From contig NC_083881.1 in assembly GCF_032452875.1 (NCBI RefSeq), positions 67,649,689 through 67,713,688 of the forward strand: DNA of 64,000 nucleotides. Direction: 5' to 3'. How positions within the stretch are numbered: the stretch's first letter is position 1; the number at the start of each line of letters is the position of its first letter. Below are positions 1-11,689 of this stretch, in pieces. The translations under genes were made by a program, and so were the position numbers. Source of the stretch: Bos javanicus. Lineage: Eukaryota; Chordata; Mammalia; Artiodactyla; Bovidae. The notes beneath the pieces are model-generated. The model was given only the letters and a program-made list of their open reading frames with translations. It did not search any database and was not told the origin of the DNA.

Positions 1-1945
1 GAACTGTTGCTGAAGTATACTGACAGCTGACAAACATTTTTTGAGCATGGAAGGACCCAAATTGATTCTCTCTCTCCTCTTCACCATCCCTAGAAGAAAC
101 TGCTAGTATATTAACTTCAGCTAATCAAGAAATAAATGAAAAAAATTCCAACCAAAATGACTAACAGCAGTACTGAATTCACTATAACTAAGAACAAAAC
201 AAATAGATTGTGATTATAGGATAGAATTAATGTGTTATAAGCCATAACATGTAGAAAAGTATATTAACAAGTAAAGCAGCAAGGCAACAAGAAAGTTAGT
301 GATAATCTACTTCTGCTGGTTTCCCATGGTAAGGAAGCAGGGATAGCTGACACCAATGCGTAGGTCCCACCTGCACAAATCTATTCTCCCCAGCTGCTTC
401 TTCAGCAGAGCTGGGCAGGGCTCTCAGTTTTGAGGAATGGTCTAAGCCAGGCTTTGTAAGTCTGTTTGCCTTAACAGTAATGCCTTAGCATAAACATGTG
501 GTTCAGTTCTAGCCCATGAGGAATGAGGAAACATTTGTTTCTTTGCTCTTGTGAAGCAATGTGAGAAGGCAAAACAGCACTATTTTTCTGTCTCTTGCCT
601 CAGCTTCATAGCTACTCCATCCCTGTAACGGAACCAAAAAGAGATAACCATGAAGATAAAGCCTATATGTTAAGGAATGCAAAGTGGAAAGATGCAAAAA
701 CCCAAGGTCCTAAAGACACTACTGAGATACTAGAACTATCCTATATCTGGACATTTGTTATTGAGATAACATGTCTTTATTGATTAAGCAATCATTAGAT
801 TTGCTTACAGTTTTCAGTTATTCATTGATGAAAATATTCTGAAATACTAGAGGTCAAAAGATATCTTTTAAAACTGACAAATCAAGCTTTAGAATTAAAT
901 GTTTTAAATGTATATAACATATTTAAATGTAGAATTATATTTAAAGAGACATAAAGAAATATAACACTAAGAGTTTGGCAGTGAAGGTAGTGGAAAGAAG
1001 TGGAAATAGCCAAGTTCACCAATGTTCATAGGGAGAAGAGAGAGAAGTATGTAAAGATGATCATAAGAGTAACTACTAGAACAAAAATACAAATCTTCCA
1101 AATTATCATAAAGTACACACACAATCCAACAAAGCAGACCACCCAACTAAACTGTATTTAATTCATATTGTAAACTTAGAAACAAACAAAAAGATGACAG
1201 AACGGAAAGCAAACATTTATTTCCATAAATACATATAACTTAAACATAACTATTAAAAGAAAAAAGAGACTGTTAGACTGAATCTCAAAGCAAAATCCAA
1301 CTATCTGCTGCATATAAGAGGAGAGTTTTAGATTTGGTAAAAAAAAAAAAAAAAAAAAAAGGTTGAAGATAAAAGGAAGCGCAAAGGCTCTAAAAAGCAA
1401 TAGCAAATAAAAAGAAAATAAGGTTCATGATATTAGTAACAGATGAGTTTGAATGTAAAGTAAAATACATTAACTGAAAAAAAAATCTTTATAATGTTAA
1501 ATAGTACAATCCAATATGGAGATTAATTGCTACAAATATCTAAGTATCCATCAATATAGCATTGCTATCCATAAAGAAAAATCTATTTTAAAACAATAAG
1601 TTTTAAACTAGAAAATATAATCTCAGCAACAGGAAACTTTGATTCTTTTCTTTCAGTACATAACAGAACAGACAAAATACATCTCAGAATTTAGAAAACA
1701 TAAATAAAACAATGTACCGCTAAGTGATATGCTCAGAAAATAGAGAACACACCTTCTTTCAAGTTCCCGAGATACATTTACAAAACTATCTGGAAACAAA
1801 GAAAACTTTATCAAGTTCCAAAAAAGTAGAAACAGTATAGATATCTGTGACACAATGCAATAAAACTTTAAAATAACAAAACTAGAACATGAAAAATATT
1901 CTACCATGAGATATCTTAAAATTCTGTTAACTTTTAGAGCCCTCT
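1..1945. other. AT-rich stretch without a recognised gene
   Basis: No convincing reading frame, RNA gene or clearly identifiable repeat is visible. The sequence is AT-rich, with a pure A run at about 1339-1360 that may be the tail of an old retroposon. The longest open frames are short and low in complexity. Parts may be very old L1 sequence, but I cannot align them by eye. Confidence 0.4.
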
Positions 1946-2660
1946 TACACTGTACATGGGAATCTAAGCTGGTATAGCCACTATGGAAAACAGAATGAAA
2001 GTTTCTCAGAAAAATAAAAATAGAATTACCATATGATTCAGCAAGTCAACTACTGGGAATATACTTAGATAAACTATAGTTCAAAAAGATACATGCACCC
2101 CTATGTTCATAGCAGCGCTGTTCACAAATATGGAAGCAACCTAAATGTCCATCTCCAGACAAACAGATAAAGAAGCTGTGGTGCATATATTCAATGGAAT
2201 ACTACTCAGCCAGAAAAAAGAAAAAAAAAAAAAACCGTCTGCAGCATCATGGATGAAACTAGAGATTACCATACGAAGTGAAGTCAGAAAAAGACAAATA
2301 TCATATGATATCAGTTACATGTGGAATCTAAAATATGGTATGAGTGAATCTATCTACAAATAGACTTACAGAGAAATAGACTCATTGAGAACAGACTTGT
2401 GGTGCCAAGGGGGAGGAAAGGGAGGGGGATGGATTGGGAGTCTGGGGCTGTAGATGCAAACTATTACAGTCAGAATGGGTAAGCAGCAAGGTTCTAATGT
2501 ATAGCACAGGGAACTACATTCAACATCCTGTGATGAATCATAATGGAAAAAAATATTAAAAAGTGTATATATGTGTATAAATGAGTCATTTTGCTGTACA
2601 GCAGATATTGGTACAACATTGTAAGTCAATTATACTTCAATAGAAATAAATAAAATTTTA
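1946..2660 (+). mobile_element. L1 LINE 3' end (5'-truncated, old)
   Basis: This is the L1 3' UTR type common in artiodactyl genomes. It runs through the landmarks 'gccactatggaaaacag', 'gaagcaacctaaatgtcc', 'caatggaatactactcagcc' and 'tatagcacagggaact'. It ends in 'attatacttcaatagaaa' followed by an A/T-rich tail. No coding sequence is left. Divergence from the expected pattern and the lost reading frame indicate an old copy. Confidence 0.85.
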
Positions 2661-2739
2661 TTGCTAAAGTTTCCTTTGCTTCCAAATATGATGTAACTGA
2701 TATCATGCTTCAAAGATGATACCAAAATTGAAGCTGTAG

Positions 2740-3026
2740 AGGGACTTCCCTGGTGGTCCAGTGGTTAAGAATCCTCCTTGCAATGCAGGGGATGCAAGTG
2801 GTTGAGGAATTACAATCCCAGTGCTGCAGAGCAACTAAGCCTGGCACCACAACTACCGAAGCCTGTGTGTTCTGGAGCCAGGGAGCCACAACCACTGAGC
2901 CCACGCGACACAACTGGAGTCCACACACTGCAGCGCAAGATACTGTATGACTCAAGGAAGATGGCCACATGGTGCAACTAAGGCCTGATACAGCCAAACA
3001 AGTACAGAAATTAAAATTTAAAAACA
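2740..3026 (+). mobile_element. CHR-type tRNA-Glu-derived SINE
   Basis: The head 'gggacttccctggtggtcca' followed by 'gtggttaagaatcc' is the tRNA-Glu-derived promoter region shared by cetacean-hippo-ruminant SINEs. The body runs through 'ctgcagagcaactaagcc', 'gagcccacgcgaca' and 'aaggaagatggcc', and ends in an A-rich tail. It lies between an L1 3' end and a BovB fragment. Confidence 0.85.
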
Positions 3027-3069
3027 GAGATGTAGGATATCTAGAAAATAATGATTAAAAAAAAGGACT

Positions 3070-3816
3070 ATGTGGATTGAAGCAAGAGAGTTCCAGAAAA
3101 ACATCTATTTCTGCTTTACTGACTATGCCAAAGCCTTTGACTGTGTGGATCACAATAAACTGTGGAAAATTCTTCAAGAGATGGGAATACCAGACCACCT
3201 GACCTGCCTCTTGAGAAACCTGTATGCAGGTCAGGAAGCAAGAGTTAGAACTGGACATGGAACAACAGACTGGTTCCAAATAGGAAAAGGAGTACGTCAA
3301 GGCTGTATATTGCCACCCTGCTTATTTAACTTACATGCAGAGTACATCATGAGAAACGCTGGGCTGGAAGAAGCACAAGCTGGAATCAAGATTGCCAGGA
3401 GAAATATCAATAACCTCAGATACGCAGATAACACCACCCTTATGGCAGAAAGTGAAGAGGAACTCAAAAGCCTCTTGATGAACGTGAAAGAGGAGAGTGA
3501 AAAAGTTGGCTTAAAGCTCAACATTCAGAAAACGAAGATCATGGCATCTGGTCCCATCACTTCATGGCAAATAGATGGGGAAACAGTGGAAACAGTGGCT
3601 GATTTTATTTTTCTGGGCTCCAAAATCACTGCAGATGGTGACTGCAGCCATGAAATTAAAAGACGCTTACTCCTTGGAAGGAAAGTTATGACCAACCTAG
3701 ATAGCATATTCAAAAGCAGAGACATTACTTGGCCAACAAAGGTCCGTCTAGTCAATGTTTTCCCAGTGGTCATGTATGGATGTGAGAGTTGGACTGTGAA
3801 GAAAGCTGAGCACTGA
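3070..3816 (+). pseudogene. BovB reverse transcriptase fragment (dead)
   Basis: An open frame of 248 codons covers the middle and C-terminal part of BovB ORF2. Visible reverse transcriptase motifs are DYAKAFDCVDHNKLWKIL near residue 18, GVRQGCILPPCLFNL near 73, and the catalytic box near 117, which reads YADN instead of YADD. The second catalytic aspartate is therefore lost. The first codons lie in flanking and target-duplicate sequence, so the ATG is accidental. The endonuclease domain is absent through 5' truncation. Downstream BovB coding sequence continues only in broken frames after the stop at 3816. Confidence 0.85.
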
Positions 3817-4201
3817 AGAATTGATGCTTTTGAACTGTGGTGCTGGAGAAGACTCTTGAGAGTCCCTTGGACTGCAAGGAGATCCAACCAGTCCATTCTG
3901 AAGGAGATCAGTCCTGGGTGTTCATTGGAAGGAATGATGCTAAAGCTGAAATCCAATTCTTTGGCCACCTCATGCAAAGAGTTGACTCATTGGAAAAGAC
4001 TCTGATGCTGGGAGGGATTGAGGGCAGGAGGAGAAGGGGATGACAGAGGATGAGATGGCTGGACGGCATCACCGACTCCATGGACATGAGTTTGAGTAAA
4101 CTCCGGGAGTTGGTGATGGACAGGGAGGCCTGGCATGCTGTGATTCATGCGGCCGCAAAGAGTCGGACACGACTGAGCGACTGAACTGAACTGAATTGAT
4201 A
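3082..4201 (+). mobile_element. BovB (RTE) LINE, 5'-truncated
   Basis: The 3' part of BovB: reverse transcriptase and C-terminal region, then the 3' UTR ending 'gactgagcgactgaactgaactgaa'. The 9-bp direct repeat tggattgaa lies on both sides (3073-3081 and 4202-4210), consistent with one target-primed insertion of a 5'-truncated cDNA. BovB has no poly(A) tail and ends in a pentamer repeat, as seen here. Confidence 0.9.
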
Positions 4202-4210
4202 TGGATTGAA

Positions 4211-5095
4211 AACACTGTTTAGAAAAACAGGGTAACTAGATTATCTAGTTGATACAGCCAAAATATTAAGAAACAAGGATGAATGAAAAAGATGATTTAA
4301 GCACTCAAGAAGGCAAAATAAAAGAAAAGAAAGATAAAACAGCAGGAAGAAATTAATAAAAATAAATGTTGAAATTAATAAATTGGAAAAAGAGAACATG
4401 ATAGAATTAATAAGTAAATCCAAGAACTGTTTCTTGGGAGTAGCGAATACAAAAGAAAACCTTTAATTTGTCTCCTTTTTTTTTTTTTTTTAGTTAAAAG
4501 GAAAGAAATAATGATGAGAAAATAACAAAGCATAAGAAATTAAAATCCTAAAACACCATTTTGGTCACTCAACGTGAGTAAATTTGAGAACTAAAATGAA
4601 ACAGATTATTTACTAGGAAATCTACCCCAGATAGGAATGAAAATTTAACAGACTAATGTCCATAGAAAAAGCAGGATAAATTGTCAAACATTTACTCCTA
4701 CAAAAGTAGTTCAACACAGTTTGTTTCACAAGAGAAATTCTGCCAAATCCTTAAGAAGCAGATAAGCCCAATGCTATTTAAACTGTTTCAGAGCATAGAA
4801 AAAGAAGAAAAGTGTCAAAATTATATTTATGAAGATATAAACCTCCAATAAAGATAGTGTAGAAAAAACAAAACTACAGTTCAAATTCATTTTATGAATA
4901 TTGGTGAAAACATTAGACAAATATGCAAACAGAATCCAGGATCACATTAAAATATATTATGCCATTACCAAGGAGAGTTTATTCCCAAAATAAAAGAGTA
5001 ATTTTATAATAAAATTGATTAAATAATTTTGCATATTAATAATATAATAAAGAAAATTAAATGACCACCTCTATAGACTACAAAAAGCTTTTACT
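4211..5095 (+). mobile_element. Probable ancient L1 ORF2 remnant
   Basis: The A-rich, lysine-coding-like composition resembles decayed L1 ORF2 on the plus strand, for example around 'gtgaaaacattagacaa', 'aacagaatccaggatcacat' and 'aaaagcttttac'. Stops interrupt all frames. Assignment to L1 is by overall resemblance only; boundaries are approximate. Confidence 0.4.
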
Positions 5096-5194
5096 TAGGG
5101 GCTGATGTTCATTCAAATGGGGGCACAAAGGCAGAATGGCTATAGCCAGATCCTTGGCAGGAACTCCAAGACGAGTCAATCAGAATTGGTGGCA

Positions 5195-5320
5195 GTGTGT
5201 GTGTTAATCACTCAGTCATGTCTGACTCTTTGGGACCCCTTGGACTGTAGCCCACCAGGCTCCTCTGTCCATGGAATTCTCCAGACAAGAAAACTGGAGT
5301 GGGGTGCCATTTCCTCCTCC
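5195..5320 (-). mobile_element. Bov-A SINE monomer
   Basis: A minus-strand Bov-A unit ('cactcagtcatgtctgactc' through 'ctggagtggggtgccatttc'). Perfect 11-bp direct repeats aattggtggca lie at 5184-5194 and 5321-5331, so this is a discrete insertion. Confidence 0.85.
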
Positions 5321-5331
5321 AATTGGTGGCA

Positions 5332-5785
5332 TTCAGGACAATAAGAAACACAGGAATGGTACACTGAGAACTCTTTTGAGATCACGGTTTTCTCACCAGT
5401 TTGGAGGGCTATTGAACCAAGGCGGCCCTGTAACACCAGCTGCCAGAAGCTAGGAAAGGACTCTAAGGGCACCATAGCTCCTGCCCCTGAGGCTGCTGGT
5501 GGCCCTGCACACTTGGAGCCGCCAGAGCCCCCACTATCCAAGCAGCTGTCACCTCCACACTTTCATGGGTCATACTCTCATGTCTCCCTGGGGCAGAGGT
5601 GCCAGAGGCTGGAGGGCCAAATCTCCTGTGCCCGTGGCTACCAGTACCCCTGCGTACCCGGCAGTGCCAGGGTCCCTATGATCCAAGAAGCTGCACCACG
5701 TCCACACCTGGTCCCCACTGAGACAGACCCAAGCCCTCCAGGGCAGCCTCGGGAACACACTCGAAAGTGACAGTGCTGGTCGCTT
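5332..5785 (+). mobile_element. GC-rich segment, probably old L1 5' UTR
   Basis: A GC-rich block between two SINEs. It is placed directly upstream of, and in the same orientation as, the L1 5' UTR that continues at 6133. It probably belongs to that L1, but the exact 5' end of the element is not visible. Open frames across it are chance products of high GC. Confidence 0.4.
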
Positions 5786-6132
5786 GCATGCATGCATGCT
5801 AAGTCGCTTCAGTCGTGTCCGACTCTGTGCGACCCTATGGACAGCAGCCCACCAAGCTCCTCTGTCCACAGGATTCTCCAGGCAAGATCACTGGAGTGGG
5901 TTGCCATTTCCTTCTCCAATGCATGCCTGCATGTGACGTCGTTTCAGTCGTGTCCGACTCTTTGTGACCCCATGGACCGCAACCCACCAGGCTCCTCTGT
6001 CCATGGGATTCTCCAGGTAAGAATACTGGGGCAGGTTACCATTTCCTCCTCCAGGGGATCTTCCCAACCGAGGGATCAAACCCCAGTCTCCTGCATTGCA
6101 GGCAGGTTCTTTACCTCAGAGGTGGGGATAAA
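5786..6132 (-). mobile_element. Composite BOV-A / Bov-tA SINE
   Basis: Two Bov-A units in minus orientation lie head to tail (about 5800-5920 and 5935-6050). They are followed by the tRNA-like part ending in 'ctcctgcattgcaggcagg' and 'ttctttacc'. The order is that of a Bov-tA whose Bov-A half has been duplicated. It splits the L1 5' UTR. Confidence 0.85.
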
Positions 6133-8420
6133 ACCACAATTGAACTCCAGGGTCAGGGAGGTTAAGGAAGAGGATTGAAAACCATTTCACCAGCTATACG
6201 AGCGGCAGATTAAATCCACCCAATCAACTAGGCAGACTCTGTGTCTATGGAACATATAAAAGGACAATGAGAGTGACCACAAAAGAAAACACCCTAGCTC
6301 TGGCAGCAGTGGACACTGGAGGCAAGAACATGCAGGGGAAGGGCCGGACTAGAGTCTGAGCTGTCCCCGCAGCAGGTATAGAAACCAGCCCAGTCCTGGA
6401 GGGCAATCTAGGGAGGTGAAGGTAGGCTGTGACTCAGCATTGAGGGAAAGGAAGCTGACAGCTGAGATCCGCAAAGCACATTTATTATTATTCTTGTCTT
6501 TAGATTTATTCTGTAGTAGTTTCTGGATTTTTGTTCTTCTTTTTTTTTTCCTTCTGTTGCTGTAGTTGTTGATTTTATTATTCTTCTTAACTTTATTTAA
6601 GCTTTTGAGAACTTTTTATTAAATCACAGTTTTTATTTCCTTTATATACTTCTACCTCTAAGTTGGCTTTTTGAACTTCTGTGCTGTTTTTTATCTTTTT
6701 TATTAGTTTTGCTTGTTTTCCCCTGTTGTTCTTTTCCTGCTGTAGGTATTCTTTAATATGTATACATCTTTTTTATATACTTCTACTTAACTTTGCTTTT
6801 CTATTTTTTTCTTCCTTTTCTGTCTTTATCTCATCATGTTTGTTAGTTTGCTTTGTTTTCCTTGCTTTATTTCCCAGTTGGCACTCTGCTTTGGTCTTAT
6901 TTTCTGGTTTGTGTTTTAGTTGGTTTCGTTTTTAATTGGTCGATAAAATTTTTGCTTTCCTTTGCTCACCAGGTCACTCTCTTGTATTTTCCTTTCTTTG
7001 GACTATTTTGGTTTTGTTTCTGTGTGTGTGTGTGTGTTCCTTTGTTTTTGTTATTATTTGTCTGATTTTGTATTTATCATTTGTCTGGGGTTCGTTTTTT
7101 CTTTCTTGTTGTTTTATTTTTTACTTTTGTGTATTTGCTTTAAACCCCTTTATTGCCATAACAAACAGCTTGTGGAATCTTGGTTCCCCTGCCACAGACT
7201 GGGCTGAGCCTTTGGAGTGGAAATGCTGAGTCTAGGACACCAGGTGGCCAGAGAACGCCTGACCCCAGGGAGTATTAATTAGTGAGAACTCCCACGAAGG
7301 CCTCCACCTGTACCCAAGACCAGGCATCACCCAACTGCAGAATTCCTCAACCAAACAACAAGCAAGACAAAGACAGAAACCCAGTCATCAGCAGACAGGC
7401 TTCCCACAGACACCCCAAAACATACCAACTGAAACAGCACTGTCCATTGGAGGGAAAAAAAAAAACCTTACCTCCGCCCACCAGGAACACAGGCACAAGT
7501 CCCTCCCCACACGAAGCTTACACAAATCCCTAGAACAATCTCATCCACTGAGGGCAGAAACCAAAAAGAAGAAGGAATACAACACTACAGCCTGAGAAAA
7601 GGAGACCACAAACACAGAAAAAATTGACAAGACAGAGAAATACTGAACAAATGAAGGAACTAGGTAAAAACTTACAAGACCAAATAAATGAAGAGGAAAT
7701 AGGCAAAAGTGTCTGAAAATCATTCAGAGTAATGAGAGTAAAGATGATCTAAAACCTCAAAAACAGAATGGAGAAAACAGAAGAATCAATTAACACATTT
7801 AACATGGACCTAGAAAAAATAAACAAACTGAGACGAACAACATAATTACTGGAATTAAAAATACTCTAGAAGGAATCAATAGCAGAATAACTGAGGCAGA
7901 AGAATGGTAAACCCGCTGAAAGATAGAATGGTGGAAATAATAGCTGAAGAGCAGAATAAAGGAAAAAGAATGAGAAGAACTGAGGATATTTTCAGAGACC
8001 TCTGGACGATATTAAACTCACCAACATTTGAACCCCAGAAGAAGAGAAAAAGAAAGGGTTTGAGAAATTTTTTTAATAAATTATAGTTGAAAACTTCCCC
8101 ATAAGGGAAAGGAAATAGTCAATCAAGTCCAAGAAGTGCAGAGAGTCCCATACAGGATAAATCCTAGAAGAAACATGCTGGACACATAGTAACAAAGATT
8201 AAATACAAGAAAGAATATTAAAAGCAGCAAGGAAAATGCAACATACAAGGGAAACCCCATAGGATTAATAGCTGATCTTTTGGCAGAAACTCTGCAGGCC
8301 AAAATGGAATGGTAGGACATATTTAAAGTTCTGAAAGGGAAAAATATAAAACCAAGATTACTCTACCTGGCAAGGATCTCATTCAAAATTGATTGAGAAA
8401 TCAAAAGCTTTTCAGACAAG
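6133..8420 (+). mobile_element. L1 5' UTR and decayed ORF1 (internally deleted L1, 5' part)
   Basis: This is 5' UTR of an older artiodactyl L1, including a long T-rich tract (about 6480-7140), then an A-rich coding region from about 7640. Around 7904-8086 the frame preserves ORF1-like sequence (MVEIIAEEQNKGK, then RDLWTILNSP). The ORF1 C-terminal region with 'atcaaaagcttttcagacaag' ends at about 8420. ORF1 is broken by several stops and frameshifts. The sequence then jumps directly into late ORF2. Confidence 0.75.
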
Positions 8421-8718
8421 TGATAGAACAAGATAGAAAGCCTGGAGTTAAACCCACGCACCTATGGGCATCTTATCTTTGACAAAGGAGGAAATAAAAT
8501 ACAGTGGAGAAAAGACAGTCTCTTCAGTAAGTGGTGCTGGGAAAAGTGGACAGCTACATGTAAAAGAACGAAATTAGAACACTTTCTAACACCATACACA
8601 AAGATAAACTCAAAATGGATTAAAGACCTAAATGTAAGACCAGAAACTATAAAACTCTTAGAGAAAACATAGTCATAAATTCATTAAGGATTCTCACAAG
8701 TCAATAAGTACAATAAAG
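8421..8718 (+). mobile_element. L1 ORF2 C-terminal fragment after internal deletion
   Basis: Directly after ORF1, the sequence becomes late ORF2 ('gatagaaagcctggagtta', 'tcttatctttgacaaagg', 'ctaacaccatacacaaag', 'ccagaaactataaaactctt'). The ORF1 tail, the ORF1-ORF2 spacer and roughly the first 900 codons of ORF2 are missing at the join near 8420. The join has no GT-AG signature. From about 8670 the sequence is no longer recognisably L1. Confidence 0.7.
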
Positions 8719-9935
8719 CTTTTTTAAAATATTTAATTTTATTGGCGTACAGTTAATTTGCAATGTTGTGTTAGTTTCAGGTGTGCAGCAAAGTGATTCA
8801 GTTATAGATATACATACATTCATTCTTTTTTAGATTCTTTTCTCATATACAGAATACTGAGTAGAGTTCTGCACTATTTAGCAGGTCCTTGAGTCTGAGT
8901 GAACTCCGGGAGTTGGTGAGGGACAGGGAGGCCTGGCGTGCTTCGATTCATGGGGTCGCAAAGAGTCGGACACGACTGAGTGACTGATCTGATCTGATCT
9001 GATCTGCTGGTTATTTATCTCATATACAGTAGTATGTGTGTGCTCGTCCCAAGCTCCTGATTTATCCCTCCCCTTCACCTCTCCCCTTTGATAACCATAA
9101 GTTTATTTTCAGTGTCTGTAAGTCTGTTTCTGTTTTGTAAATAAGTTCATTTCTGTCTTTTTTCTTGAATTAAATTCCACATATGAGTGATATCATATGG
9201 TATTTGTCTGACTTACTTCATTTAGTATGATAATCTTTAGGTCCATCCATGTTGCTATAAATGGCATTATTTCTTTTTTTTATGGCTGAGAAATAGTTTA
9301 TTGTATAAATGTAGCACATCTTTTTTATTTATTCCTCTGATGACAGACCTTTAGACTGCTTCCAGGTCCTGGCTATTGGAAATAGTGCCGCAGTAAACAC
9401 TGGAGTTCATGTATTCTTTTGGATCATGGCTTTCTCCAGATAAATGCCCAGGAATAGGATTGCTGGATCATATGGTAGTTCTGTTTGTAGTTTTTTAAGG
9501 AATCTCTGTTCCTTTTTAAGGAACCATTCTGTTCTCCACAACGGTTGTACCAATTTTCATTCCTACTAACAATAAAGGAGGGTTCCCCTTTCTCCACAGC
9601 CTCTCCAGCATTTACTGTTTGTAGACGTTCTGACGACGGCCATTCCGACCCGTGTGAGGCGATACGCCTCTGTCATTCTGACCTGCATTTCTCTAATACA
9701 CAGTGATGCTGAGTACTTTTTCATGTGCTTTTGGCCATGTACGTGTCTTTGGAGAAATGTCTATTCAGATCTTCTGCCTGTTTTTTTTTATTGGATTGTT
9801 TGCTCTTTTTGACACTGAGTTGTATGAGCTGTTTGAATATTTTGGAGATTCATCCTTTGACAGTCACACTATTTGCAAATATTGTCTCCCATTCTGTGGA
9901 CTGTCCTTTCATTTTGCTTATAATAATGCTTTTAA
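8719..9935 (-). mobile_element. L1 3' UTR, minus strand, split by a BovB-tail SINE
   Basis: Reverse-oriented L1 3' end: 'tttaattttattggcgtaca' and 'cagcaaagtgattcagtta' at the left, then the typical 'ccatccatgttgctataaat' and 'tcatatggtag' stretches, ending in 'cattttgcttata' near 9930. The interruption at 8892-9005 is a separate insertion. No ORF survives. Confidence 0.85.
8892..9005 (+). mobile_element. BovB 3'-end-derived fragment with TGATC tail
   Basis: The 3' terminus of BovB ('gaactccgggagttggtgag' to 'agtcggacacgactgag') ends in a short (TGATC)n array instead of the usual TGAAC. It is inserted in the L1 3' UTR, which resumes at about 9006. Confidence 0.8.
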
Positions 9936-9936
9936 A

Positions 9937-10239
9937 AAGAATTAAAAGACATGAATGGATAGGTCACAGAAAATACAAACCACTTTTAAATTTTGGAAAA
10001 AATGTTCAACATCATTCACAATGAGATAAAAACCAAAACAGTGTACAATTTCCCTCCATCAGACTGCCAAATATCTTAAGGTTTATACATGGTGGTGACA
10101 AGGAAATAGGGAAACAGGCAGAGTTACCTATTGCTGCTGGGAGTGTGCAATTTCTATAGAGAGCATCCACTTTTTAACATAAGAATTCCTCTTCTACAAA
10201 TTATCCTACAGATATACTCAAGCAAAAAGACCTACACAC

Positions 10240-10243
<4 letters not shown>
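9937..10243 (+). mobile_element. Old L1 3' UTR, left part
   Basis: Older L1M-type 3' UTR in plus orientation: 'ttcaacatcattcacaatgag', a 'gggagtgtgcaatttctata' region and 'ttatcctacagatatactc'. It continues at 10467 beyond a GT microsatellite and a Bov-tA. Confidence 0.6.

Positions 10244-10282
<39 letters not shown>
10244..10282. repeat. (GT)19 microsatellite
   Basis: A pure GT dinucleotide run of about 39 bp immediately left of the Bov-tA end. A perfect run this long is expected to vary in length between individuals. Confidence 0.95.
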
Positions 10283-10283
<1 letters not shown>

Positions 10284-10466
10284 CTCATTCGTGTCCGACT
10301 CTTTGTGACCCTACAGCCAGGCTCCTATGTCCATAGAGTTCTCCCGGCAAGAATACTGGAGTGGGTTGCCGTTTCCTTCTCCAGGGAATCTTCCAGACCC
10401 AGGGATCAAACTTGGGTCTCCTGCATTGAAGGAGATTCTTTACCATCTGTGCCACCAGGGAAGTCC
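10283..10466 (-). mobile_element. Bov-tA SINE
   Basis: Minus-strand Bov-tA: Bov-A part 'actcattcgtgtccgactc' to 'gtttccttctccagg', then the tRNA-like head ending 'gccaccagggaagtcc'. It sits in an old L1 and abuts the GT run. Confidence 0.9.
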
Positions 10467-10700
10467 ACAAGGATATTTACTGTTATATAGTTTGTAACAG
10501 TAAAAGTGTAGCAAAGCCTAAATGCCTGTATATAGGAGACTAAGTACATTATGGTACATCTGTTCAGGTAAAACATGAAACTATTAAAAAGAATGAAGTG
10601 CTGTCTCTGAACAAACACTGATCAGCCTGAAGATGAAATGTCAGAAAAACAAAATGAGGCACAGAATAAAATGCATAATAAACTACCATTTAACTACCAA
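10467..10700 (+). mobile_element. Old L1 3' UTR, right part
   Basis: Continuation of the L1M-type 3' UTR seen left of the Bov-tA ('gcaaagcctaaatgcctgta', 'ttatggtacatctg', 'tattaaaaagaatgaa'). The end is approximate. Confidence 0.55.
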
Positions 10701-11628
10701 AAAAAAAGAACTGTCTCCTGCAGAATACACAAGACCTGATAACAAGGGGTTCCTCTGCGAGCAGGGGTTGCCTCTGTGAAGAGCAACCCAGTAGCTCAGG
10801 GCAGAAGGAAGAGGGAAACTGAGATTTCACTACATACTCTTTTTGAGTGGTGTTCCACTTGCACATACTGCCTCAAAAACTATAAAAATTCAAAGCCTTT
10901 TTTATATGCTTTATCTGTCATGTATCTTCTCAAATTCTCAACAATATGCATGTAGTGTCTATCTATTCTTCTAAAGCAGGTGTCACCTTTGTGGGTATTC
11001 TTGTTTTGTTCCAGGGACAGGCCAGATAAATTGCACCCTTAAGGGTATCAGTGTTTCAATTTTCAATCTGATTACGATAACCAGGATGGAAAAAAAAAGT
11101 AGACAATACTACTTCTTTTTAAAAAGCCCTCTAAACCATTTCTGTTCTTAAGCAAATCTGTTGCCAAACATCAAAAGGTGTTTTTCCACCTTTACATCTG
11201 AAGATAAACTGTTTTCAAAGGCACTCCTTATTTTACTAGAAACAAAATAAATATCAACATTCCCACTTCTGTGGGATGTAGCTGTATCAGGGTACAAAGG
11301 GAATGTCTCCTTCTTCAAACAAAAGTAAGATTTTCTTTGCGTTTTGTTTGAATCTCTTTCTTCTTTAGAACTGCCATGCCAAGTTTCAACCCGAAAATAT
11401 GTGCCTGTCATGGACATGCTGACAGATTTTTATCTAGAGAAATGTGAATCCAGTGCAATAATTCTTAGCCAAGTAAGACAGGTAGTTTTTCATTATCTTA
11501 GTCTCCACAAACATTTCTTCAGGAAACTTACAGCCTTAGTACCACTAATTTAGGGTAATATAAAAATTTACTTAGGTCATGAAGTCTTACACATTACAGA
11601 CTACAAAACAATACTGTTCAGCCACGTA
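10701..11628. other. Mostly unrecognised sequence
   Basis: Apart from the exon-like segment at 11369-11472, nothing identifiable is visible. Open frames occur on both strands around 11148-11553. They overlap in antisense, so at most one could be real. Confidence 0.35.
11369..11472 (+). other. Exon-like segment of unknown identity
   Basis: A pyrimidine-rich tract ending 'tctttcttctttag' precedes the segment and 'gtaaga' follows it, so both splice consensus signals flank a 104-bp stretch. The frame is open throughout (34 codons after two bases) and ends in phase at CAA. The predicted peptide includes TRKYVPVMDMLTDFYLEKCE, which is not low in complexity and does not look like a transposon. I do not recognise the protein. 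It could be an exon of a gene extending beyond the window, a pseudogene exon, or chance. A competing open frame exists on the other strand. Confidence 0.25.
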
Positions 11629-11631
11629 GAT

Positions 11632-11686
11632 CTTTTTTATTTTTAATTTGGCTGCGCCATGTCTTGGTTGTGGTAGGTGGGATCAT
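11632..11686 (-). mobile_element. CHR-type SINE fragment
   Basis: A short minus-strand tail-side fragment ('atttttaatttggctgcgcc', 'atgtcttggttg') typical of CHR-type tRNA-Glu SINEs. Both ends are truncated. Confidence 0.6.
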
Positions 11687-11689
11687 TAA

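Noticed and set aside
2740..2830. tRNA-like head of CHR and Bov-tA elements considered as a tRNA gene
   Set aside because: Only the promoter-bearing part of a tRNA-Glu-like sequence is present, followed by a SINE body and tail. No complete cloverleaf is apparent.
5212..5541. Minus-strand 109-codon frame
   Set aside because: It spans a Bov-A SINE and GC-rich L1 leader. Its length comes from base composition, and no protein family is recognisable.
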